Shown here one piece after another: positions 34,466-43,244 of a stretch of DNA of 64,000 nt. Under the pieces are notes generated by a model. That model was given only the letters and a program-made list of their open reading frames with translations, was not told the origin of the DNA and did not search any database. Source of the DNA: Algiphilus aromaticivorans DG1253. Lineage in GTDB: Bacteria > Pseudomonadota > Gammaproteobacteria > Nevskiales > Nevskiaceae. A program made the position numbers and the translations under genes. Where the stretch lies: the NCBI RefSeq assembly GCF_000733765.1, contig NZ_JPOG01000001.1, forward strand, positions 3,606,501 through 3,670,500. Reading direction: 5' to 3'. The stretch's first letter is position 1, and every line of letters starts with the position of its first letter.

Positions 34466-35794
34466 ATGCCTGAGGGGCGCGCGTGGCCGGCAGCGGCGGC
34501 ACTGCTGCTTGCCGTTGCCGGGTGCAGCAGCGACAGCGATGTCGGCAGCGACAGCGAGCCGCCGCCGGCGCGCGAGAACTGGCAGCGTGCGCTGCTGCAC
34601 ACCGATCTGGAACTCGACCTCGCGACGATGACCGGCCGGGCCGTGATATCGGTGGCTGACGGCGAGGCGCCGGGCGCCTCATGGGCGGTCGGGGGGCTCG
34701 ACATCCATGCGGTGCGCGGCGCAGACGGCCCGCTGACCTATCGGGTGCGCGACGGGCGCCTCGACGTCGGCGTGCCGGATACCGGGGCGCCGGTGGTCGT
34801 GACGATCGACTATCGCTTCGCGGCCCAGGAGGCCTTCGAGGGCTGGATGGCGGGTGCTGGTCTCAGCTTCCTCTGGCCAGCGTTCTGCAGCAATCTCTTC
34901 CCCTGCAGGCCGGCGCCGGCCGAAGGGCAGACCTACACGCTCGCCATCAATGGCGTCGCCGAAGGCGACACCGCCGTGTACCCGGCGACGATTCCGGCCC
35001 CGGCGCCGGCCTATATGCCCGCTGTCGCCGTCGGGCCATTCACCGAACTGGATCTGGGCACGACGCAGGCCGGCACGCGGCTGAAGGCCTGGTACCCGGC
35101 GGCAGCCGCGAGCGCAGCGGCGACCGGCACGGCGCATCTGGTGGCGGTGATGGATTTCTACGAGCAGACCTACGGCCCATACCGCTACGGCGATGTGGCG
35201 GGTTCGGTAAGCGCGGCCTGGGAAGCGGGTTTCGGTGGCATGGAGCACCATCCCTTCTGGCACGTCGCCGCCGATGCGATGGATGAGCCGGAGGTGCACG
35301 CGCACGAAGCCGCGCACGGCTGGTTCGGCAATGGCGTACGCATGGCCTGCTGGGAGGACTTTGTGCTCTCCGAAGGCACGGTCAGCTATATGGCCGCCCG
35401 CGCGCTCGGCCGGCAGGGCGTGGATATTTGGCCCGAGTACGATTGCCGCCTGCAGCGTATCTGCCACGATGAGCAGCGCAATACCGTGGCCCGCCCCGAT
35501 GGCTGCAATGCCATCACCCTTGATGAGCATCCGCTCTGGTCGCAGGTGCCCTACATGAAGGGTGCGCGCTTCTTCCGGGAGGTCGCGGCGCTGGTGGGTG
35601 CCGGGCCGCTGGATGCGGCCCTGGCCGATTTCCATCAGCGCCATGTCGGCGACGCGGCGCGCATGGAAGAGCTGATCGCGGAGTTGCAGGCCGCCTTCCC
35701 CAGCGAAGCCATGGCCATCGCCGAGCTCGCCGACGGCTGGCTGCGCCAGCGCGCTTGTCCCGCGATTCCGGACAGGGACTGCCCCGCCGGTTGA
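34466..35794 (+). CDS. M1-family (gluzincin) metallopeptidase lipoprotein
   Basis: 442 residues from ATG 34466. Signal peptide with lipobox AVAGC, Ser/Asp-rich linker, an N-terminal beta domain, then the catalytic block HEAAHGWFGN (H280, E281, H284) with the third zinc ligand E303 in LSEG, exactly the HEXXH-18-E spacing of M1 peptidases. The exopeptidase motif GXMEN reads GGMEH. Several Cys pairs (FCSNLFPC, ACPAIPDRDC) suggest disulfides, consistent with periplasmic or surface location. Aminopeptidase activity is likely. Confidence 0.85.
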   Translation: MPEGRAWPAAAALLLAVAGCSSDSDVGSDSEPPPARENWQRALLHTDLELDLATMTGRAVISVADGEAPGASWAVGGLDIHAVRGADGPLTYRVRDGRLDVGVPDTGAPVVVTIDYRFAAQEAFEGWMAGAGLSFLWPAFCSNLFPCRPAPAEGQTYTLAINGVAEGDTAVYPATIPAPAPAYMPAVAVGPFTELDLGTTQAGTRLKAWYPAAAASAAATGTAHLVAVMDFYEQTYGPYRYGDVAGSVSAAWEAGFGGMEHHPFWHVAADAMDEPEVHAHEAAHGWFGNGVRMACWEDFVLSEGTVSYMAARALGRQGVDIWPEYDCRLQRICHDEQRNTVARPDGCNAITLDEHPLWSQVPYMKGARFFREVAALVGAGPLDAALADFHQRHVGDAARMEELIAELQAAFPSEAMAIAELADGWLRQRACPAIPDRDCPAG

Positions 35795-35822
35795 TCCGTC
35801 CCTGTGGCGGGTCGGCTGCGCT

Positions 35823-36731
35823 TCAGCGTGCCGCAGCCGGGAGCCCCATAACCGTGGCGCGGCGGATGAGCGCATCACCGATATGCGCGATGCAAAGCCG
35901 CAGCTTGGCTGGCGAGAAGCGCCGGTGCGGATAGACGGCGTGGACGGGAGAGGCCGGCAGCGGGTGCTCGGGTAGGACGACCTCGAGGCGCCCGGCGGCG
36001 ACATCCTCGTGCACGTCCCAGATCGACTTGAGCACCAGTCCGGCACCCTGCAACGCCCACTGATGTGCGATATCGCCGTCGGAACTCGCCAGCGGCCCCG
36101 ACACCGGAATGCTCGTGCCATCGGCGAAACGCCAGTGCGACTGCGGCGGGTCGCCCATGCGCACGCAATCGTGGGCGGACAGATCGGCCGGCGAGCGCGG
36201 CCATCCTCTGCGTGCCAGGTACTCGGGCGTTGCGCAGATCACGCGCCGGTTGGCGGCCAGCGGGCGCGCGATCAGCGAGGAGTCGGACAGCGCGCCGAAT
36301 CGCACCGCGAGGTCGAAGCCACCCTCCACCAGCGGCATGACGGCATCGCTGGCGTGCAGCTGCACATGCAGGGCCGGGTGTTCGTTCTGGAACTCTTTCA
36401 GCAGCGGTGCCAGCCTACGCGCGAAGGCGACGGTGGAGGTCACACGCAGCGTGCCGGAGACGGTCCTGCTGCCGCTGGCGGCTTCGTCTTCGGCATCGGT
36501 CAACTCCGCCAGGATGCGAGCGCAGCGTACGTGGAAGGCGGCACCCGCATCGGTGGGCGTCAGGCTACGCGTGGTGCGCTGGATCAGGCGCGTGCCCAGG
36601 CGCCGTTCCAGCCGGGCGAGTCTGCGACTGACCACCGCGGCCGATACGCCGAGTCGGCGTGCGGCCCCGGCGATGCTGCCCGTATCGAGGATTGCCGCAA
36701 AGCTGCGCAACTCGCTGAGATGGTCGCTCAC
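35823..36731 (-). CDS. LysR-type transcriptional regulator
   Basis: 302 residues from GTG 36731, chosen because it places the helix-turn-helix at the normal distance; a TTG at 36761 is the alternative. HTH: FAAILDTGSIAGAARRLGVS then VVSRRLARLERRLG; effector domain with GTLRVTSTVAFARRL and FDLAVRFG. Divergent from the SDR gene starting at 36859, its likely target. Confidence 0.92.
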   Translation of the reverse strand: MSDHLSELRSFAAILDTGSIAGAARRLGVSAAVVSRRLARLERRLGTRLIQRTTRSLTPTDAGAAFHVRCARILAELTDAEDEAASGSRTVSGTLRVTSTVAFARRLAPLLKEFQNEHPALHVQLHASDAVMPLVEGGFDLAVRFGALSDSSLIARPLAANRRVICATPEYLARRGWPRSPADLSAHDCVRMGDPPQSHWRFADGTSIPVSGPLASSDGDIAHQWALQGAGLVLKSIWDVHEDVAAGRLEVVLPEHPLPASPVHAVYPHRRFSPAKLRLCIAHIGDALIRRATVMGLPAAAR

Positions 36732-36858
36732 GGTCAGTTGTGGCCGATGGATGCGGGCCAATTATTGCGGAATTTGCAAGAGATCAACGTCTGCATCGGA
36801 TATTCATGCCACTACGGTCGCCTTCTAGACTGCGCCCAGTTCAAACTGGAGACGCTTC

Positions 36859-37647
36859 ATGCGCATCGATCTCAGCGGTTGCACGGCCCTCGTCACCGGA
36901 TCCACCGGCGGTATCGGCTTCGCTGTCGCGACCGGCCTTGCGTGCGCAGGGGCGACTGTCGTCATCAACGGGCGGCAGCAGGCGCGCGTTGCGGCTGCGG
37001 TCGAGCGACTGCGGTCCGCGGTGCCGGATGCGAGCGTGCGCGGTGTCGCTGCAGACGTCGGCACCGCGCAGGGTTGTGACGCACTGCTCGCCGCCGAGCC
37101 TTCCGTGGACATCCTGATCAACAATGCCGGTGTCTTCGGCCCGCAGGACTTCTTCGAGACGCCGGACAGCGAGTGGCAGCGCTTCCTCGAAGTCAATGTG
37201 CTCTCCGGCGTGCGCCTGTCTCGCGCCTACGCGCCGGGCATGGTTGAGCGCGGTTGGGGCCGCGTGATCTTCATTTCCTCGGAGTCGGCGCTCAACATCC
37301 CGGCGGACATGATCCACTACGGCGTCACCAAGACCGCCAATCTCGCAGTGTCGCGCGGTCTGGCCAAGCGGTTGGCCGGCACGGGCGTGACCGTCAACGC
37401 CGTGCTGCCAGGCCCCACCCTTTCCGAGGGCGTGCAGGCGATGCTGGAGGGGCAGGTCGACGGGCGTTCGATCGAGGCCGTCGCCACCGACTTCGTCCGC
37501 AGCGAGCGCCCGAGCTCGATTATCGGGCGCGCCGCCAGTGTCGAGGAGGTTGCCAACATGGTGGTCTACGTTGCCTCGCCGCAGGCATCGGCCAGTACCG
37601 GAGCGGCACTGCGCGTGGACGGTGGTGTTGTCGATACGATCGCCTGA
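36859..37647 (+). CDS. SDR family oxidoreductase
   Basis: 262 residues. Classical SDR: TGSTGGIGFAVATGLA (cofactor loop), NNAGVFG, catalytic Ser in ISSESAL and YGVTK (Tyr-X3-Lys), C-terminal ASTGAALRVDGGVVDTIA. The overall look resembles 3-oxoacyl-ACP-reductase-like SDRs. Probably under control of the divergent LysR gene. Confidence 0.92.
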   Translation: MRIDLSGCTALVTGSTGGIGFAVATGLACAGATVVINGRQQARVAAAVERLRSAVPDASVRGVAADVGTAQGCDALLAAEPSVDILINNAGVFGPQDFFETPDSEWQRFLEVNVLSGVRLSRAYAPGMVERGWGRVIFISSESALNIPADMIHYGVTKTANLAVSRGLAKRLAGTGVTVNAVLPGPTLSEGVQAMLEGQVDGRSIEAVATDFVRSERPSSIIGRAASVEEVANMVVYVASPQASASTGAALRVDGGVVDTIA

Positions 37648-37666
37648 GTGGCGGGTGCGGCTACCG

Positions 37667-38581
37667 TCAGTCGCGGCGCTGTGCCAGCTCGCGGAAGCTG
37701 CCCACGACCTCCTGCGCCAGCACTTCGCCCACCCGGTTCAAGGTGGGGCGGCGGATCAGCCCGATGTGGTAATCGCCCAGCGGTGGCAGGCCGTGCTCCG
37801 GGCCGAGCGTCTGCAACGGGGCGTGCACCAGGCTGGCGGGAAAGGGGGCGACGGCGAGATCGGCCAGCAGCGCCGCTTCCTGCCCCGCGCAGTGCTCGCT
37901 GGTATAGGCGACGCGGTAGCTGATGTCGGCGGCATCCAGTGCTGTCAGCGCCATGGCGCGCCAGGCGCAGCCATGGCTGGCCAGCGACACCGGTAGCGGC
38001 GTGGACTGCGAAGCGACGCCGCCCTCGCGGCCGGCCCAGACCAGGGGCTCGGTGTGTACGATCTCACGCCGTGCGGATTCCATGTCGGTGTTGCCGAGGG
38101 TCACCAGCGCCAGATCCAGCTCGCCGGCATCGAGGCGCCGGATGAGGTCGCGACTGCGGCCGCCGATGACGTCCACCTCCACGGCTGGATAGGCGCGCGC
38201 GAAGTGCGTGAGCAGGCGCGGCAGGATGCGCGTGCCGACGTCATCCGGCGTACCGATGCGCACCGTGCCTTCCAGCGCCGGCGCCAGGAAATGCGAGACC
38301 GCTTCCTCGTTGAGCTTGAGCAGGCGGCGCCCGTAGCTCAGCAGCGTTTCTCCGGCGGGCGTCAGGCGCACGTGGCGCGCGTCGCGCACGAAGAGCGTGT
38401 TGTCCAGCACTTCTTCCAGACGCTTGATCTGCATGCTCAGCGCCGCGGGCGTGCGGTGCACCCGTTCCGCTGCCCGACTGAAGCTGCCGCTCTCGGCGAT
38501 GGCGACGAAGCTGCGCAGCACGGCGGCGTCGAGCAGTGGAAGCGCACCGGATCGCGACAGTGGTGGGGGTGAATCGGCCAT
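37667..38581 (-). CDS. LysR-type transcriptional regulator
   Basis: 304 residues. HTH: LRSFVAIAESGSFSRAAERV, TPAALSMQIKRLEEVL; effector domain begins LEGTVRIGTPDDVGTRILP. Convergent with the SDR gene and divergent from the DUF1127 gene (start 38717), a LysR/DUF1127 arrangement also seen in other Gammaproteobacteria. Confidence 0.92.
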   Translation of the reverse strand: MADSPPPLSRSGALPLLDAAVLRSFVAIAESGSFSRAAERVHRTPAALSMQIKRLEEVLDNTLFVRDARHVRLTPAGETLLSYGRRLLKLNEEAVSHFLAPALEGTVRIGTPDDVGTRILPRLLTHFARAYPAVEVDVIGGRSRDLIRRLDAGELDLALVTLGNTDMESARREIVHTEPLVWAGREGGVASQSTPLPVSLASHGCAWRAMALTALDAADISYRVAYTSEHCAGQEAALLADLAVAPFPASLVHAPLQTLGPEHGLPPLGDYHIGLIRRPTLNRVGEVLAQEVVGSFRELAQRRD

Positions 38582-38716
38582 GGGAATGCTATAAGAAAAA
38601 CTTAATCATTATTGTAGAACTATTAGCTGGACTGAATCCATCCCGAGCCACATCCTTGTCGACATCACGGCGCCGGCCGAATGCCGAGCGTTGTCCGTAC
38701 CGACAAGGAGACCGTC

Positions 38717-38983
38717 ATGTCCCAGCAGAAGCAATCCACGAAAAGCCTGTCCCGTACGCAGCAGTTGCCCGACTTCCGGATGCCGGCGATGCCCCCGCTG
38801 GAGCTATTCGCGGCCATCGACCGTGGTATCCGGGCACTCATCCGCCGTCGGCGCCTGAATCGGCAGTTGCGCTGCGACGCCCGCCTGCTGGACGACATCG
38901 GGCACAGCGACAGCTCACTGCGCGACGCCATGAAGCCTCGTGCCGGAGCCGGCAGCGATCCGGTCGGACGCGCGCGATCCTGA
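38717..38983 (+). CDS. DUF1127 small protein
   Basis: 88 residues from ATG 38717 with SD AAGGAGACC. The C-terminal half has the DUF1127 signature: an Arg-rich helix (IRRRRLNRQL) followed by LLDDIGHSD. Such Arg-rich YjiS-like proteins bind RNA or take part in phosphate/carbon regulation in a few species; here the role is unknown. Probably controlled by the divergent LysR protein. Confidence 0.85.
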   Translation: MSQQKQSTKSLSRTQQLPDFRMPAMPPLELFAAIDRGIRALIRRRRLNRQLRCDARLLDDIGHSDSSLRDAMKPRAGAGSDPVGRARS

Positions 38984-39056
38984 AGCGCCGTCGCCGCGCG
39001 CGACGGCAGTGCCATGGCGTGCTACAAAATGGCTGAAGCCACGCCAGGATGGAATC

Positions 39057-39458
39057 ATGAAGGGAGCATGTCTTTGTGGTGCCGTGACGGTCACGGTTCC
39101 GGACAACACCCAGATCAGCGCCTGTCATTGCGGCATGTGCCGCCGCTGGGGTGGTGGCCCGCTGCTGGTGGTGCACTGTGGATCCAATGTGCAGGTCGCG
39201 GGCGCCGATGCGGTCACGACTTTCGCATCCTCTGATTGGGCCGAGCGCGCCTTCTGCTCTCGCTGCGGCACGCATCTCTACTACCGGTTCGTGCCGGCCG
39301 ACGAATACGCGCTGTCCGCCGGCCTGTTCCAGGACGGGCCGGAGCTGATGCTCGAGGAGGAGATCTACATCGACAGCAAGCCTTCCGGGTACGCATTCGC
39401 TGGCGACGCCCAGAAGCTGACCGAAGCGCAGGTGATGGCGAAGTACGCGCCGGATTGA
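39057..39458 (+). CDS. GFA/CENP-V-like zinc protein
   Basis: 133 residues. The zinc-binding CXC pattern of the GFA family is complete: GACLCGAV, CHCGMCRRWGGGP, FCSRCGTHLYYR. Members include glutathione-dependent formaldehyde-activating enzyme (Gfa), but most are uncharacterised. Monocistronic in appearance. Confidence 0.92.
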   Translation: MKGACLCGAVTVTVPDNTQISACHCGMCRRWGGGPLLVVHCGSNVQVAGADAVTTFASSDWAERAFCSRCGTHLYYRFVPADEYALSAGLFQDGPELMLEEEIYIDSKPSGYAFAGDAQKLTEAQVMAKYAPD

Positions 39459-39559
39459 GGCGGTGCCGCCGACGAGCAGCCCGCTTTTCCCCGGATCGGC
39501 GGCGGCCGTATCGATGTTGCGCAGCAGGCTGCCCACCATGCGATAAACCGCGCTAATAT

Positions 39560-39573
39560 TGAACCCTCGTTCA
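39560..39573. promoter_or_regulatory. Possible operator/promoter of the MAPEG gene
   Basis: A TAATAT -10-like element (39554-39559) is followed at once by the inverted repeat TGAAC-CCTC-GTTCA (39560-39573), 20 bp before the MAPEG start. The position suits a repressor site; no regulator for it is identified. Confidence 0.3.
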
Positions 39574-39594
39574 TTCGAATAAGAAGGGAGACCG

Positions 39595-39999
39595 ATGACC
39601 GCCTTGACCGCTGTTCTGCTGTTCGCCACCTGGACACTGCTGCTCGCACTGTTCTACGCCCTGCCGCGTGTGCCGCGTGTGCTGCTTGGCCAGCAGCGCG
39701 CCGACGCCTGGACCCGCGGCAATGCGCCGGTGGATCCGCCGATCCTGATCCGTGCGCAGCACGCGCACTACAACTGCCTGGAGACGCTGCCGGTCTTCGC
39801 CGCGGTGGTCCTCGCTGCGGCCGTGATGGGCCAGGAAGCAGCGCTGGCTGGTCTGGCCGCGTGGGTGCTCTATCTGCGCGTCGGCCAGAGTGTTGTGCAC
39901 CTGATCGGCACTTCCTTCCTGCTGGTGCTGATCCGCGCGACGCTCTTCATCGTCCAGCTCCTGCTTATCCTCGCCATGGTCTGGAAGCTGCTGGCCTAG
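39595..39999 (+). CDS. MAPEG family membrane protein
   Basis: 134 residues, four hydrophobic helices. Family features: RVLLGQQRADAW, RAQHAHYNCLETLPVFAAV, VLYLRVGQSVVHLIG. MAPEG proteins include microsomal glutathione transferases and eicosanoid enzymes; bacterial forms are mostly untested. SD AAGGGAG. Confidence 0.92.
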   Translation: MTALTAVLLFATWTLLLALFYALPRVPRVLLGQQRADAWTRGNAPVDPPILIRAQHAHYNCLETLPVFAAVVLAAAVMGQEAALAGLAAWVLYLRVGQSVVHLIGTSFLLVLIRATLFIVQLLLILAMVWKLLA

Positions 40000-40045
40000 T
40001 AGTGTGCCGCCGTCTCGGTGGCGCGGCATACCCGAGACAAGCGCA

Positions 40046-40081
40046 ACGCCCCACGCCGACCGAAGAGCCGGCGTGGGGCGT
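40046..40081. terminator. Intergenic hairpin between convergent MAPEG and mscS genes
   Basis: Perfect 13-bp stem (ACGCCCCACGCCG at 40046-40058 with CGGCGTGGGGCGT at 40069-40081), 10-nt loop, no T-run on either strand. The position between two convergent stop codons suggests bidirectional transcription termination. Confidence 0.55.
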
Positions 40082-40105
40082 CGGCGTGTCCGGCCCCGAG
40101 GTTTT

Positions 40106-40969
40106 CTATGCGCGGTGGTTGTCGGTCCCGGGGGGCGCATCCTCCGGCACGATGCGAACCGGCATCGGCGCTGTCTGTGAGCCGGCGTAGAGCGAGCGAT
40201 GCGGGAAGGGAATCTCAATACCGGCGGCGTCGAAGGCGTGCTTTATGTCCGCGAAGATGGCCGTGCGCATTTCCAGGAAGTTCTCGCGCAGCGCCCATAC
40301 CGAGAACTGGAGGGTCATCGCCGAGTCGCCGAAGCCGGTGAAGATGAACAGCGGCTCCGGCTCGTCCAGGCACAGCGGGTTGGATTCGGCGGTGCGCTTG
40401 AGCACATCGTGAACGTGCGCGATGTCCTCGTGATAGGCCACGCCCAGCTGCATGTCGAAACGCCGGATGGGAAAGCGCGTCAGGGTGGTGACCTCGCTCT
40501 TGATCAGTGTCTCGTTCGGGATGCGCACGAAGAGGTTGTCGAAGGTGCGCAGCTTCACTGACAGCAAGTCCACTGACAGCACCTCGCCGGTGGTGTCGTT
40601 GACCTTGATGATGTCGCCGATCGAGAAGGAGCGCTCGCCGAGCAGGAAAAGACCACTAATGAGGTTCGATGCCGAGGTCTGCGAAGCGAAGCCGAGCGCG
40701 ATGGAGAAGATGCCGAGCGCGCCGAAGAGCACCGCGAGCTTGAAGCCCAGTTGATGGAGCGCGGTGGCAAGGAAGATGCCGAGGATGCCGTAGAAGACCG
40801 TGCGGCGAAGCAGCATGAGCTGGTGTTGGTGCAGGCGGTGACCCAGCAGGCGGGATGGCAGCGCCCGCGCCAGGCGCGCCAGCAGAAGCCCGACCAGGAC
40901 GAGCACCACGGCTTGCATGACTTGCACGGCGCGTTCATGGGCGGCGAAATCGAGTAGCTGCTGCAGCAC
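40106..40969 (-). CDS. MscS-family mechanosensitive channel
   Basis: 287 residues from GTG 40969. Three N-terminal helices, pore-lining helix GALGIFSIALGFASQTSASN, the beta domain GERSFSIGDIIKVNDTTGEV and VRIPNETLIKSEVTTLTR; C-terminal alpha/beta domain. Single-unit MscS core length. Releases solutes on hypo-osmotic shock. The DUF432 gene lies 14 bp upstream on the same strand. Confidence 0.94.
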   Translation of the reverse strand: MLQQLLDFAAHERAVQVMQAVVLVLVGLLLARLARALPSRLLGHRLHQHQLMLLRRTVFYGILGIFLATALHQLGFKLAVLFGALGIFSIALGFASQTSASNLISGLFLLGERSFSIGDIIKVNDTTGEVLSVDLLSVKLRTFDNLFVRIPNETLIKSEVTTLTRFPIRRFDMQLGVAYHEDIAHVHDVLKRTAESNPLCLDEPEPLFIFTGFGDSAMTLQFSVWALRENFLEMRTAIFADIKHAFDAAGIEIPFPHRSLYAGSQTAPMPVRIVPEDAPPGTDNHRA

Positions 40970-40983
40970 GATGGTCTCCGGTC

Positions 40984-41775
40984 CTATTCGCGGAAGATGC
41001 GGCTGAAGGCGCGTATGGCGGCGCCCCGCGTCGATGGCGTGCGCGCTTCAGCGACGGCTTCGGCGTTCGGCGCCTCGGCTGGCGCGCCGCCGCCCACGCG
41101 CAGCGCTGCTACATCGTTGTCGTCATCCCGCTCCAGCGTCAGGCTTTGCGTCCAGAGTCCGTGCTGCTCGTCTGCGTAAAGGCCGAGTGCCGGCACGGGC
41201 AGGCTTAGCTTCTCCAGTGACAAGGGCGTAGGCGCGCGATTACGGATATGCACCGGGCTGATCGCACGGTTCGGCCGGCGTGGCAGCTCCGCGAGCACGG
41301 TGCGCGCGCTGGTACGCGCGGCATAGCAGACCTTGCCCTCGCGGGTATTCGGGCCGAACCAGCTGTCGGAGAGGCGTAGCGTCTGGATCTCGCAGAGTGG
41401 TTCCGCGTTGTCGCCGACGCAGAGGCTGAGGCTCAGCGGCGTGCTGATGTATAGCGTCGTCGACTCCCCGCTGGGCAGAAAGACCGGTTCCAGCGTGCGC
41501 ACTACGATCGGGCGGTCCAGCAATCCCGGCTGCAGGCGCACAATGTCGGTCTCGGGGTCGAGAACATGGCGCTGGCGGTTGTCCTCGGGCGGTGGGGCGT
41601 CACTCTCGCTCAGCGCCAGGCGCATGCTGTGTACATCGTCGTCGCGCTGCCAGGCGACGATCCAGGCGTCGTGGCTGTGCTGCATCCAAACCCGGAGCGG
41701 ACCGATGACGGCCTCCAGCGTGCGGCCCTTGCTCAGCGTTCTCGGTGCCCACCACGCCTGCTCGATGTCGTTCAC
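40984..41775 (-). CDS. Probable DUF432 protein linked to mscS
   Basis: 263 residues from GTG 41775 (AGAAGGA eight bases upstream); longer in-frame starts exist up to 41901. Mostly beta-strand, cytosolic, no signal peptide. The opening WWAPRTLSKGRTLEAVIGPL and linkage to an MscS gene match what I recall for DUF432 proteins. The C-terminal 25 residues are low-complexity Ala/Glu. Possible modulator or soluble partner of the channel (inference). Confidence 0.6.
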   Translation of the reverse strand: MNDIEQAWWAPRTLSKGRTLEAVIGPLRVWMQHSHDAWIVAWQRDDDVHSMRLALSESDAPPPEDNRQRHVLDPETDIVRLQPGLLDRPIVVRTLEPVFLPSGESTTLYISTPLSLSLCVGDNAEPLCEIQTLRLSDSWFGPNTREGKVCYAARTSARTVLAELPRRPNRAISPVHIRNRAPTPLSLEKLSLPVPALGLYADEQHGLWTQSLTLERDDDNDVAALRVGGGAPAEAPNAEAVAEARTPSTRGAAIRAFSRIFRE

Positions 41776-41885
41776 GCCAGCGGTCCTTCTCATTCGAGCC
41801 GTCATTTCAGCGTGGCATCTTCGCATGCCGTCACGTTGCGTGGCCGGTAAGCTGCGCGAATGCAGGATACGAGAAACGGTGACGC

Positions 41886-43172
41886 GTGAGCGCGCCGGCA
41901 CGCATCGCGATTGTCGGCAGCGGCATTGCCGGGCTCAGCGCTGCCTGGCTGCTCGGGCGCGAGCACGAGGTGACGCTGTTCGAGCGTCACGACGCGCCGG
42001 GGATGAGCGCCTTCAATGTCAGCGTGGAGACGGCGGCCGGCACGCAGCGCGTGGATGTGCCCTTGCGTGTCTTCAAGGCGGGCTACTACGCGAATCTTTG
42101 CGCCCTGTATCGCGCCGCCGGAGTTGCCATGCAGGCTTCGGATCATGCCGCAGTCTTCTACCGCGCCGGCGAGGACCTGCCCTATTTCCGCTACCGCAAT
42201 CTGCATCTGGGGCGCTGGTCGCTGCCGCTGGTGGGGCTACGGAATGTTAGCGGGTTGGCGATCGCGCGCGAGGTGCTTCGCTTCCAGCGTCAGGGGCGCG
42301 CCGATCTCTCGGCGGGCAGGGCGGCAGGGCTCAGCCTTGACGGCTATCTGGAGGCGCATCCCTTCAGCGAAGCCTTCGTCGAAGGCGTGCTGCTGCCCAC
42401 CTTCGCGGCCATCGCGACTTGCGGCTACGCCGATGTTCGCCGCTATCCAGCCGAAGCCATTATCGAATTCTTCACCCACGGTTCGCTGCTCAGCGGGATC
42501 TGGCGGGCGCGTTTCGGGGCGGATGACGCCATCGCGCGACTGCTGGCTCCCGCCCGGGCAGTGCGCTGCCACAGCGAAGTCGTGGCGATCCATTCGGAGC
42601 CGGACGGTATTCGCGTGCGGATGGCCGACGGCAGCGAGCAGCATTTCGACCACGTCGTGCTCGCCGTTCAGGCCCATCAAGCGCGAAAGCTGGTGGCCGA
42701 CCACGACCCGAAGGCCGCGGCGCTGCTGGCACGCATTCTCCACGCCGCCAGCGAAGTCGTCGTGCATTCCGCGTCGGAGACGATTCCGGGCGGGGTCACG
42801 CCCGGCTCGCCGGTGAGCTATCTGGTGGCGGAGGCGCACGCGGCGCCCATGGCGAGCATCCATCTCAACGCCGTCGTTCCGGCACTGAAGACTGAGCCGC
42901 CGCTGTTCCAGACATGGAACCCATTGCGCGAGCCGCGCGCCGACGCGGTGCTGGGCCGTGCTCGCTTCGAGCGGCCGCTGGTCACCCTCGATAGCCAGGC
43001 CGCGGTCGCGGAGCTGGTCGCACTGCAGTCCGAAGGGCAGCGGCGGCTGCATTACTGCGGCTCCTACGCCATGCCCGGCATTCCCCTGCTGGAGAGCGCC
43101 GTGCGTTCGGCGATGGCGGTTGCCGAGTGTCTGGGTACGCCCGCGCCGTGGGCGGACTCCGGCCCGGACTGA
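41886..43172 (+). CDS. FAD-dependent oxidoreductase (COG2907-like)
   Basis: 428 residues from GTG 41886. Dinucleotide fold IAIVGSGIAGLSAAWLLG, the following VTLFERHDAPGM, and the C-terminal FAD contact YCGSYAMPGIPLLESAVRSA. Group of predicted flavin amine-oxidase-like proteins, often near cyclopropane fatty-acid synthase genes elsewhere; here no cfa is adjacent. Substrate unknown. Confidence 0.88.
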   Translation: MSAPARIAIVGSGIAGLSAAWLLGREHEVTLFERHDAPGMSAFNVSVETAAGTQRVDVPLRVFKAGYYANLCALYRAAGVAMQASDHAAVFYRAGEDLPYFRYRNLHLGRWSLPLVGLRNVSGLAIAREVLRFQRQGRADLSAGRAAGLSLDGYLEAHPFSEAFVEGVLLPTFAAIATCGYADVRRYPAEAIIEFFTHGSLLSGIWRARFGADDAIARLLAPARAVRCHSEVVAIHSEPDGIRVRMADGSEQHFDHVVLAVQAHQARKLVADHDPKAAALLARILHAASEVVVHSASETIPGGVTPGSPVSYLVAEAHAAPMASIHLNAVVPALKTEPPLFQTWNPLREPRADAVLGRARFERPLVTLDSQAAVAELVALQSEGQRRLHYCGSYAMPGIPLLESAVRSAMAVAECLGTPAPWADSGPD

Positions 43173-43244
43173 GTCCGGAAGGGCCACGCCTGTCGGTGAT
43201 CCAGCGAAGGTATGCTGGCGTGAATGCTGTGTCGAGAACCCGCG

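Noticed and set aside
36740-38600. Plus- and minus-strand frames opposite the LysR and SDR genes
   Set aside because: Mirror frames of high-GC coding regions with Arg/Ala-rich translations.
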